DNA from: Pocillopora verrucosa
Taxonomy: Eukaryota > Cnidaria > Anthozoa > Scleractinia > Pocilloporidae
Direction: 5' to 3'
DNA length: 64,000 bases
Assembly: GCF_036669915.1 (NCBI RefSeq)
Contig: NC_089313.1
Span: 15,863,575-15,927,574, forward strand
Below the pieces are notes generated by a model, which searched no databases, was not told the origin of the DNA, and was given only the letters and a program-made list of their open reading frames with translations. Shown here piece by piece: positions 12,501 through 23,300 of the stretch. Position 1 is the first letter of the stretch; each line of letters starts with the position of its first letter. The position numbers and the translations under genes are program-made.

Positions 12501-14934
12501 GTGTTGTGTGGAACTTTGACCAACCAAAACTGAATCAAATCGTAACGCTTCAATAAATCAAATTGCAGTGACTGCTCTAATTTGCGTCATTCTTATGCAG
12601 AGCAATTTTTGCTGGTAGTATTTAGAACAGTCAACACTGATCGAAGGTAAATGACATCTATGAAGTTCTTCCTCCTGATATTGAAGCCCTTTTTTGTAAT
12701 AAAGTGTTTCTGTTTCGGTGAACACGAGGGCAGAAATTTTGAGAAACTAGACGTTACTGAGGAAACAATGTAATTGGCAAAATATCCGCCCGAACAACTC
12801 AGTCCCGTGACTCGACGAGCTGATATTATTCATTTGAAGTAGGAGGGATCTTGATGAGGTCTTTTTCGCTCTGGTGAAATTTTGAAAACAAACAAGGAAT
12901 GGAATAGCCTAATCTTAGAATGGCCATGCGGGACTTCCCTACATTTTAGTTTTCCAGCGTATCACTGAGGACCCAGGTGTTACAGACTAGCATGCAGGCA
13001 AATATACGTAAAAAGAGACTTCTGGCTGTCGCTGTTTTTCTCTTGCCAGCTCAAAAGGCTGCCAATTGAATATCATGATAACTTAATATACAAATATTTC
13101 ATAGATTTGACCAGTAACTTCTAAAGGCTATGGAGATAAATAGGAAGATTGAGAAAGCAAAGTTTAACTAAAATAAAGGCTCTGTTCACGCAAATAAATG
13201 AAACCTAGTTTCAGCAATAGTTCAGATACAGTGTATTTATACTGTTTGAATTTATTTAACGGGAACAAGATCGAAGTTATAGTGGCAAAATACCTACTTG
13301 TCTATTTTTATCGACAAGAACATCGGCCGTAACAACAAAGAAATTTTCACATGCTCTTATTTTAGCATGTACATCCTGGCCTTGATTGCTAAACGTTCGA
13401 CTAACATTATCTTGGGTGGGCGGCAAATAAAAGCTACAGGCTTTCACGGCGTTCGTACATGATCTGGATTAATGCCATTCTTGACTGATTCGACCCACTC
13501 GGCCTCAGCATCCTATGCAAACTTCCTGATTACCTAAACCCGTAGCTGTCAGTTGGCGGAGGGCTCGAGAAAATGACATGGTTCTTGTTAGTCTTTAACG
13601 TAATTGCGATGTTTAGGCATGTTTAAGACACGGTCTCCACCAGTGAATGCTGGAGGATAACTTGGTTCTTTAGTCTTGGAGTCTTAGATACTTCATTTGA
13701 GTACTAAGCACGTGCAGTGAGATAGTTTATCGATGTTTTCTACTGACCTACCCGCAAGATTGTAAAAACTGTCGATCTTGCAAGATATTCCCACCACACG
13801 GATAATGTACGTCACCCAATTTCAGTCATCTGGGATGAATACTATTTCACATATCAATCTAGAGTAAAACGAAGGAGAAAACTAGTGTTATTTTCACACT
13901 TTAATAGGAAAATGATTCAACCATGTCAAGAATCTTGAAAAAAGGCATGTCATCATAAGTGAAGTCCGATATGTTTTATGAAAACCTCCCTGGCTCTCAT
14001 ATATTGACGTTAAATCAAAATAAATTGAGTCAAATCTTGAAGTTCGAATGGGGCCTAAGTCGAGAGCCACCCTTGAACTTCAACATTTTTACGAAAAATG
14101 TTGCAGTAGGACAACAGGTACGGATAACTCAAATGTTTTTTTTTTACTACATCCAAGTAAACAACCTGAACCACAAATTTCTCCAGCCCCTCACGTCCGT
14201 TTAGCTCGCACTTTATAGTATCGTGAGTGGTGACAGGAAGGCTATGGAACTTGAGACACATCACATATACCAGCACATACGACAACCGTTCATTTCCTTC
14301 CTTCTGAGCAATTAGGTTTATTGGAGAATCTCTCCATCGCTAGTAAGAAACTCCTGACGTTACATTCACAGAGGAAATAGATACCTTCCAATTAAATAGC
14401 ATTTACAATTGCATAAAAATTTTTGGTAATATTGTGGTCTTGTCATTCCCATCTACGTCAATGAATCGTACCGATCATGTATTTGCCTATGTTTTGAGTC
14501 CAATGTCGTAGGCGTTTCTTCATCCTCTTTGACAGACGTTTCTAATATTCCAACATCATTGTTGTGAAACAATTTTCGTATCATCCATGTTGACTCGCTA
14601 TCATAAGTGTCTCACAGAAAAAGAGACCTTTTTCTACTCTAACCATTATTGTACACCAACATGTAAATCAAAGGAAAATTGAAGTTGTGACGATAGTAAA
14701 ACCCAGACGACAAGACAAACATTCACAACATTCATATTTTCGGAGAGTGGCCATGCTTATCGAAAACACGGATGTTCGCGTCATTCAAGAGCCACTTCTT
14801 AATCTCTTTCAATTCGGCTAAATATAAGAATGAATTTTTTATTAAAAAGATATTGCTTTATTCTTTCAAAATTCTCTACCACGTAGACAATCAGACCACC
14901 CCATTCAAGTGCTATTTTGGAATTTGTCGAACAG
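9546..14934. other. Upstream flank of galaxin-like gene 1, duplicated upstream of gene 2
   Basis: Non-coding DNA colinear with 21170-26796. It includes a degraded MITE-like stretch with a local duplication (two AGGGGTGGTACTGTAAGGA copies at 9851 and 9900) and a T/G-rich tract near 11730. No gene is supported; the ORFs here are short, lack domains and are not preserved in the sister copy. Confidence 0.5.
10449..10487. repeat. 39-bp inverted copy of 4750-4788
   Basis: Perfect reverse complement of the sequence in intron 3 of the asparaginase-like gene. In the sister unit (around 22215) the surrounding sequence continues without it, so it is an insertion of about 40-50 bp specific to unit A. 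Confidence 0.8.
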
Positions 14935-14943
14935 CATAAAAAG
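14935..14943 (+). promoter_or_regulatory. TATA-like box of galaxin-like gene 1
   Basis: CATAAAAAG lies 47 bp before the ATG, and the identical sequence and spacing occur upstream of gene 2 (26797-26805). Confidence 0.5.
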
Positions 14944-14989
14944 GGAGGGAGTTTGAGCAAAAGGTACATCGTCCGATAGCGGTACAACC

Positions 14990-17900
14990 ATGGTTAAAGT
15001 TCAGCGCTTCCTCGCTGTTTTACTGGCAGTTGTAGCTGTCGTAAATGCTGAAACCTTTGAAGATAATGCAGATAATCCTGAAGAGGTGGCAGCGAAATCA
15101 GAGCTTCTAAACTTAAATGAAGGTTTAGAAAATCCTGCTGATCAAGTAGAGTACAAAGGTATGAAAATTGACCTTTTCTTTAAAAATTTCTTTAAAAAGA
15201 TAAGACAGTAACTTAATTCAGTCTCCTACAAATGTGCTTCCGAGACGAATGGTTTCTCACTAGTTTTAATTTCACGCACTATTTACAGTATTTTAATTTT
15301 TTTGTGTTGTATAAAATTAAACTGTTCCAAGCTTATAAATGAGGAAGGTGGGTGCACAAAAAATAATATTCGATGGATGAATTTTAAATCTTTTTTTGTA
15401 TCGACAAGATGTAGATCTTACAGTGTAGTCTGTGCGAAATAAGAAGTCAAAAGAGCAGCCTTAATTTCAATTCGAGGTTTTTCTTTGAGTTTTGTGAGGC
15501 TTAATTGTTTTTGTACTCTTTGCTTCTTTACATCTGTTTTCCCGTTTTTATTATCTCACTGGACATGATGTACAGTTTCAGATTTCTATTCAGTGTGATT
15601 GTAACCGTTTTTTCTTTAAAGAACTTTCTTTCTAGCCTCAAGCCTCCCTTTTCAAATGAATATATATCTTAATAACTTTAAATTAACATGTGTGTATGCT
15701 AGACTAAGAATGATGGAGTAACCTCGACCACAAGTTTCTCAAATAATAGTGATTATACATTCCACAATCAACCACTCAATCAATCAATGAGGTAATCGGT
15801 TGAGAGTGCAATCAATGAGTCATTCAGTCACTCATCCATGTTAACAACTTGATACTCATTCAGCCGAAGACAGCGAAGAAGCGGAAGAAGAACAACTAGA
15901 AGATGCTCCTATCGAACGAGACACCATGAAAGAAGAAACTCTATACGAGGCCACCGAGGATGACACTCAGAAGGAGAGTGACCCAGGTGGGGTAAAACAC
16001 CTTTCTAAAACTAAAGCACGACTTAGGCAAAAAAGATGTTGGAACTATTCTCTTGATGGGAGAAATCTTAAATTCATTTTTCCGATTACATCATGCCACT
16101 GAAATTTCTCTTCAATCGCTAAGTTTAAAATATACCATTTTGCTTCGTTTCTATCAATCATTCGATCAGTGATTTCTATAAATATAACTACTCTTTCAGG
16201 CGAAGACAGCGAAGAAGCGGAAGAAGAACAACTAGAAGATGCTCCTATAGAACAAGATACCATGAAAGACGAAATTTCATACGAAGCTACTGAGGATGAT
16301 ACTCAGGAGGAGGGTGACCCAGGTGGGGTAAAACACGCTTCCAAAACTAAATCATGATGTTGGCAAAAAAGACGTTGAAACTATTCTTTTGATGGGAAAA
16401 ATTATAGTTGCTAACTATATCCGTTGCTAAAGGAAAAACATAAATTATTTACACTTGACTTTTAAGAGTTCTTGTGAAGTTGACGTTTCATATTTGTGTA
16501 ATTACGTTAAACGTATAGTACTTTTACAAAAAACAAAATTCCCCTGGTTGGAATGAGGAGGTCATCAATATCTCAAAATGTTACCCCATGAGTCAACGAT
16601 TCTACGGACATGTACGTTCATTTAAAGTATCCCTCGCAAGTAGTTCGTTGAAGTTGTACTTCTGCCATGAAAAACAAAAACTGGGAGGTGCATTCATGTA
16701 CAACACGGTTTCCTTGAATCACAATGACTACATTGCAAGCGTAACAATTGACAAATAACCTCCACTAACCAAACATCGCAGCTATTAATGAAAATAATAC
16801 ATTTAGTCTCAAATGTTTTCTGAAGATAAGCTTTGATATTCAGCTTTATCAACTCAGTTAATAAAACTAAATTATCTAGAGATATAGAAAGCCTTAAGGA
16901 GCCATACTGATTGATACCTCGTGTTCTTTTTAACATCTATTTTGCGTTTCTGTACGTTCATGTTAATAACTTAGCACTCTTTTAGCCGAAGACAGCAAGG
17001 AAGCGGAAGAAGAACAACTAGAAGATGCCACTATGGAACAAGACACCGTGAAAGATGAAACTTCATACGAGGCTACTGAGGGGGAGAGTAACCCAGGTGG
17101 GGTAAAACACCTTTCCAAAACTAAAGCATGATGTTGGCGAAAAAGATGGTGACACGATTCTTCTGATGGGGAAAATCATAGTTGCTAACTATATCCGTTG
17201 AAAGGGAAAAACATAAATTATTTACACTTGACTTTTAAGAGTTCTTGTGAAGTTGACGTTTCATATTTGTGCGATTACGTTAAACATATAGTGCTTTTAC
17301 AAAAACAAAATTCGCCTGGTTCGAATAAGGTCATTAATATCTCAAAATATAACCCCATAAGTCAATGATTCTACGGACATGTACCTTCATTCAAAGTATC
17401 CCTCGCAAGTAGTTTGTGGAAGTTGTACTTCTGACATGAAAAACAAAAACTGGGAGATCATTCATGCACAACACGGTTACCTTGAATCACAATGGCCACA
17501 TTGCAAGCGGAACAATTGACAAGTAACTTCCACTAACCAAACATCGCCGTTATTTATGAAAATAGTATATATAGTCTCAAATGTTTTCTGAAGATAAGCT
17601 TTGATATACAGCTTTATCAACTCAGTTAATAAAACTAAATTATCTAGAGATATAGAAAGCCTTAAGGAGCCATACTGATTGATACCTCGTGCTCTTTTTA
17701 ACATCTATTTTGCGTTTCTGTACGTTCATGTTAACAACTTAATACTCTTTTAGCCGAAGACAGCGAAGAAGCGGAAGAAGAACAACTAGAAGACGCTCCT
17801 ATAGAACAAGACTCCATGAAAGAAGAAACTTCATACGAAACTACTGAGGATGACACTCAGGAGGAGAGTGACCCAGGTGGGGTGAAACACCTTTCTAACA

Positions 17901-19739
17901 CTAAAGCATGAAGTAGGCGAAAAAGATGTTGAAACTATTCTCTTGATGGGAGAAATCATAGATTCATTTTTAGGATTACATCATGCCACTGAATTTTCTC
18001 TTCGATCGCTAAGTTTAAAATGTACCATTTTGCTTCGTTTCTATCAATCATTCGATCAGTGATTTCCATAAATATAACTACGACCACGAATGTCCTGTAG
18101 CTCACGAGAGGAGTTTATGAATTGGAATACGCCTAATTTTCCGTTGGAGAACTGGGATTTAAGGCTGGGAATTTCATGGAATAGTTTGCTAGAAACCCGG
18201 TTCGATTATCTAATTTTTTGGCAATATTTTCCATTTTCTTCAGAGGATAATATTACCGAGACAATTAATAATAATTTTTAAGGATTTGATGTTCTAGTCT
18301 AGAAACAATTCGATATATTGTGGATGAGAAATTTTTTCTTTAAATTCCCAACAGAAAACAGTGAAGAAAACGAGGAATTGGCCGAAGAGCAAGATGAAGA
18401 CTATTCAGGTAAAAATTACAATCCAAAAATGTATCTTCACAACTTGTGAATCACACCAATTACTTTACTCCTTCTTGAGCAATTATTGTTTGCATAACGA
18501 ACTACTCGCTCCTTCTTCGTTTCATTAGATTCAGACCGAGAAGAGGATTTCTTAGACATGCCAAAGGAAGACATTGCTTATCGTCCTCCCCTGAGGTGTG
18601 GTCTGCGTCCCTACAACCCAAAGACTCACAAATGCTGCATCTACGGAATACTGCGTAAGGTGGTTTCGAGATATGCATCTTGCCCTCGTCCTCCCCCGAA
18701 GTGTGGTCTGCGTCCCTACAACCCAAAGACCCACAAATGCTGCATCCGCGGAATACAGCGTAACGTCGTTCCGAGATATGTATCCTGCCCTCGTCCTCCC
18801 CCGAAGTGTGGTCTGCGTCCTTACAACCCAAGGACCCACAAATGCTGCATCTACGGAATACAGCGTAACGTCGTTTCGAGATATGCATCTTGCCCTCATC
18901 GTCCCCCGAAGTGTGGTCTGCGTCCTTACAACCCAAGGACCCACAAATGCTGCATCTACGGAATACAGCGTAACGTCGTTTCGAGATATGCATCTTGCCC
19001 ACGTCCTCCCCCGAAGTGTGGTCTGCGTCAATACAACCCAAAGACCCACAAATGCTGCATCCGCGGAATACTGCGTAACGTCGTTCCGAGATATGTATCC
19101 TGCCCTCGTCCTCCCCCGAAGTGTGGTCTGCGTCCTTACAACCCAAGGACCCACAAATGCTGCATCTACGGAATACAGCGTAACGTCGTTTCGAGATATG
19201 CATCTTGCCCTCATCGTCCCCCGAAGTGTGGTCTGCGTCCTTACAACCCAAGGACCCACAAATGCTGCATCTACGGAATACAGCGTAACGTCGTTTCGAG
19301 ATATGCATCTTGCCCTCATCGTCCCCCGAAGTGTGGTCTGCGTCCTTACAACCCAAGGACCCACAAATGCTGCATCTACGGAATACAGCGTAACGTCGTT
19401 TCGAGATATGCATCTTGCCCTCATCGTCCCCCGAAGTGTGGTCTGCGTCCTTACAACCCAAGGACCCACAAATGCTGCATCTACGGAATACAGCGTAACG
19501 TCGTTTCGAGATATGCATCTTGCCCTCGTCTTCCCCCGAAGTGTGGTCTGCGTCAATACAACCCAAGGACCCACAAATGCTGCATCTATGGAATACTGCG
19601 TAAAATCGTTTCGAGATACGCATCTTGCCCTCGTCCTCCCCCGAAGTGTGGTCTGCGTCCCTACAACCCGAAGACCCAGAAATGTTGTGATCGTCGAATA
19701 ATTGTTTCCATATATGGTAGTTGCCCTCTGAAGTACTAG
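14990..19739 (+). CDS. Galaxin-like protein 1 (acidic N-terminus, 11 di-Cys repeats)
   Basis: Exons 14990-15158, 15864-15986, 16200-16322, 16986-17096, 17754-17876, 18355-18408 and 18529-19739 splice in frame to 637 residues; all introns are phase 1. Residues 1-20 are a signal peptide ending VVNA. Residues 21 to about 250 are very rich in Glu/Asp; exons 2-5 are near-copies beginning EDSEEAEEEQLEDA. Residues 258-637 hold 11 units of 35 residues starting CGLRPYNPRTHKCC, with a shorter last unit ending CPLKY. The di-Cys units match galaxins, secreted proteins of the coral organic matrix; a role in skeleton formation is known for the family and inferred here. There is no dibasic site between the domains. 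A decayed exon lies at 18244-18280. AATAAA is at 19931. Exon usage needs transcript support, since skipping any acidic exon keeps the frame. Confidence 0.88.
15864..17876 (+). repeat. Array of four duplicated acidic exons with introns in gene 1
   Basis: The exons at 15864, 16200, 16986 and 17754 are 123, 123, 111 and 123 bp and near-identical. The introns after exons 3 and 4 (16323-16985 and 17097-17753) are also copies of each other (period 768 bp), while the intron after exon 2 resembles the 5' part of the intron after exon 5. Gene 2 has a single such exon (27738-27848). Confidence 0.9.
16400..16935. repeat. Intronic repeat, also at 17180-17705 and 32250-32800
   Basis: A block of about 530 bp in gene 1 introns recurs once outside the gene at 32250-32800. 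Shared landmarks are AGAGTTCTTGTGAAGTTGACG, TTTTCTGAAGATAAG and AACTCAGTTAATAAAAC. The last piece also occurs in the repeats at 56235-56335 and 58048-58140, so the block contains part of an interspersed repeat family. Confidence 0.7.
18244..18280 (+). pseudogene. Decayed acidic exon in gene 1
   Basis: After a CAG acceptor at 18241-18243 the sequence starts like exon 3 of gene 2 (28212-28268), but a net deletion of 486 bp relative to gene 2 removes its body and donor. Reading in the expected phase runs into TAA. The exon is therefore presumably skipped in gene 1. Confidence 0.75.
18597..19736 (+). repeat. 105-bp coding tandem repeat of gene 1
   Basis: Eleven units with a period of 105 bp, each beginning TGTGGTCTGCGTC. 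Several units (for example those starting near 19122, 19227, 19332 and 19437) are identical or nearly so at DNA level. Because the period is a multiple of three, other frames stay open too, including two long antisense frames. Confidence 0.95.
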
Positions 19740-20379
19740 TGGTTTCTTAAAATCCAGTGATCTACAAGGTACCTTGACCAGAGAGTCAACGAATTTTTCC
19801 TCGTGAGAGTTTACATAAAAAGTAACAAAATGGGTAAAGCTGCACTACTTAAAGTAAAACTTATGAGCAATTAATATGCTAATCTAACGACGATGCTCAT
19901 GTTAAAGACATTTATGTAATGTTCGGTTGAAATAAACTTAAATGCTTTCCTCATTAATGTGTTGTTGCTGTCATAGAAATGAGGGGTTTCCCCATCAAAT
20001 TTTGCTTGCACAATTTCCCTAGAATCCTTCCTTCGTCTCGTTACTCACGTCATTTCGTTTTTACATGCAGCTCTGAATTTGTAGCTGCCTTAAGGTTTAG
20101 CTTTCCTTGGTCTATAAGCGTGTGAACATTAAATGGCCGAGAAATTAACCTCAGCACTAACCTGGTAGAGATCACTAACCTGGTTCTAGTCCTTCTCTTC
20201 TGGTCCTTTGTTAGCGAGCAAAGACAAGTTATGCTATTAACTGAACATGGCTGAACACAGTTTTGAGTGCGTCGTGGTTTTCAATTGATGGGAGACATCG
20301 TGCTAAGAGTCAAACAATAAAAAAAAATATCCCTTACACAAGAATGACTCAATTTTAGTTTCATGTGGGTTGTTTTTCC
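19740..20379. other. 3' flank of gene 1 to the duplication junction
   Basis: Contains the probable 3' UTR with AATAAA at 19931-19936 and ends at the unit A/unit B junction near 20379. It is colinear with 29645-30279. No gene seen. Confidence 0.5.
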
Positions 20380-23300
20380 TTGAAAACTATATATATATCA
20401 ATCTGAAGCTTAAAAATGTGGAATCAGAAGAAATGATTACCTTGAAGAATAAACTACACAGTGGAAATCAGCGGTTGATGGAGTGCGAAAACGTGCGAGG
20501 CTTTTTCAACAATCCGATCGGTTTTCGAGGAAATCATCATTGAACACGGCAGAGGGAGAAGTATTTGCACACCAGTAGCTATCGCGGTCAAACCGCCACC
20601 TAATAAAACACGAGCTTCAGAGCTTCGGACTCCTAAAGATTCTAAATAAAAATAGCATTTTGTGATTCGAGGAAGATGTGTTATGTGCAGTCAACTCTCA
20701 AGTCGTAAAAGGGAAAGAGAGGTCTAAGAAAAAAAAGCGCTAACCAGCGTAAGAGCAGAGAAGAAGGGAAAAACTAAAGGCGAAATCAGCGGCCAAATCG
20801 ATCAACCGGCGATCCCAAATACAACAAAACGTGGCGATGAATTTACTCGGGTCTCTAAAAGGTTTTTTTATCCACCGTCAAACCTCTTTCAACAAAATAT
20901 ACCTATCATTGTAACTGGAGTCCCTTTGATAAACTTTGTCGCGAAAAAGCAGAGGAGTAGCTTACCCTCAATGTCCTTAATGTGACAAAAACAACTTTTA
21001 GCTCTATATAAATTAATCTCAAGAACAGTTTTTCCTCGACATCTCACTAACATTTAGTGATCTTAAATTATTTTTCCACCAAACTGCAAAGAAATATTTT
21101 AGCTGAAGAATGAGTGAAGACAGTTTTTCTCGCAAAATTCGGCCCCTGAAGGTCTGTAAAATCTTAACGCGATCATTTAGGGTCCTACATTGAGATTGTC
21201 TCGCGGGGTCAGTTTTAAGGATCATTCGTGTTCAGGGATCATTTGCAGTCCTGGGATGCTTAACAGAGCGGCATGGTACAACTTCCATGTTATCTATCGC
21301 CACGGAAAACCTTTCTTCCTCTACACATCGATATGTATATTCTCCATACTGTTCTTGGTACATTTCCTAAGGTGCAGACAAAGAGAATTTGTTTAAAAAT
21401 GAAGAGCCTCTTTGGTCTTTAGTTAATTTACTTTATTTTCGTGACTTTCATGTCTGACTTAGGGGTGACATTGTAAGGAGAAATTAGATGCCAGTCACTC
21501 CTCAAAGGGTCAATGAGTCAATTACTTGGAGTTTTTAATTTTGAAAGTAGAGTCTCAGTGAGCAGTGAAGAGACGTGTCTGACCATCATAGAAAACTACA
21601 AAGTGACAGCACTGGAAACGTCTCTCAAATTTAAAATGCTACTAAATTGTCTAGTCAAACGGGAGAACAACTATATCAGTGGTGTCAAGTATGATTTGAT
21701 TTTGCAATCGTTCACTAAAACATTATTGATCATGTAATAAGGAGAACGTGATGTTCCTTTGTCTAATATCAGTGAGTGTTCGTTTTAACTTTTCTCGGCG
21801 GATATTAGCTGTTTTTGTCGACCTTGTCCAATATAAAATTTGCAAGCTTGTGACGTGAGCAATAATGCTAAACACCGGTTGAGTGTAGTATGGAACTCTT
21901 GGTCTTGTTCTGTAGAACTGAAGCATAAGTGCATGAAATTTCTTCTTCTGCTCGCATGGATTGTAGAATCGAATCGAAACTGCTGTGATTGTATAAATTT
22001 ATGCTTCACTAATTTAATTAAAAGTTACCACCTAAATGAACGATAAGCCAGAGGTTTAGATTACCGACTGAAAAAAAAAAAGAGCAAATCAGTGGACGAC
22101 TGTAATATGTCATTTGATGATGAGGGAGGGAACTTGATTTAATATTTGATAATTTCTTCCGTTTCACTTTGTTTCTTAGTCAAAAATCTGCCGATTTTAT
22201 GTGTTAATGAAATGATATACAAAGGGAGAGCATCAGGGGACAAAGAAAGGGCTTTTTGTCCATGTTTAAGGCGGGCATGTCAAGACTTTAAAAGTACTAT
22301 TTATGGATAAACTATTATCTCAGACGCTCGCAGGAAAGCATTATGGAAGCTTTGTAATGGTGGATAGCCTTGAGATCAGTTTTATCGATGCAGACAACTT
22401 CAGAAATTGAGGGAAATCGTTTTTCTTGCGCGAAAGATCTAAGTGCAGAAGTCTGAGAAACATGCAGACGTTTGTTTCCTGACTAAAACTAATAATAAAT
22501 TTAGCGAAATCGACATATCCCAACCAACGCCCTGACTCTCCTTCCCAAGCCTTCTCGTTCTGTTGTATACAGATTTGTTATGAGCTTAACCTCTGGACTC
22601 AAAATGTTTGCAGAAACAAAGAGGCAGATAGATCAAAAGTGAGGATAACATAGAACATAACCTGTAAACTCGAGGAGGTTTATTCAAATAAAGAAGCAAA
22701 GTGGTCGAGAGAGAATATAATTTGTAAACTCAAGAGGTTCGCTCCAACAAAGAGACAGATTGGTAAGAGTGTTGATTAAAATGACAACAAATTTGAAAGA
22801 AAATCTCCATACAGGAAGGGAATATAGTTTCATTAAAAAATGTATTTTTTAACAGTTTGAGTAGCTTTGGTTTAAAATAGGTCAGCATTAAATCGGCTAT
22901 ATTTCTACTAGTTTATTTAAAAGGAGTAGAACATACTTAATGGCCGCATTCAATCTACACAAACTATTAAATAGGCATACAAAATTAAGTTAGTTAACTT
23001 AATTAAGTTAATTGATTTGAACAATGGTGTTTGGGGAAGCTGTAGACCTGTTGTCTGGTGGCCTAGTTTGAGGCTTCCCCGAGAAAATACCCTCTGTCCT
23101 TTGAACTTTCTCAGCGTAGTTGCAAAAGTGGTATTGTCTGGCACAACTGTCGGTTTTTCTGTCTTGAAGACCTCCCCTGAGTTTTTATCACGTCTAATGA
23201 CGCAGTCTATTGATGGCTTTGCTTAACGATATGCCTGATAAACATTCGACACTATTATCGTAATTACCAGTACTATATTTTACTTCACAGCTCTTTTGTT

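Larger units (their letters stand above)
5856..20379. repeat. Segmental duplication unit A (contains galaxin-like gene 1)
   Basis: From CTTGAGAACTAT at about 5857 to TTGTTTTTCCTT at about 20378 the sequence matches 20380-30279 in the same orientation, nearly colinearly and with high identity also in non-coding DNA. Unit A is about 14.5 kb against about 9.9 kb for unit B. The difference is mostly the fold-back insertion at about 6680-9545, extra acidic exons with their introns in gene 1, and extra 105-bp coding repeats. Confidence 0.9.

Noticed and set aside
18502..19623. Antisense ORF of 373 codons with regular repeats
   Set aside because: It is the complement of the gene 1 repeat array. The 105-bp period keeps it open, and the sense frame has the galaxin signature plus upstream spliced exons.
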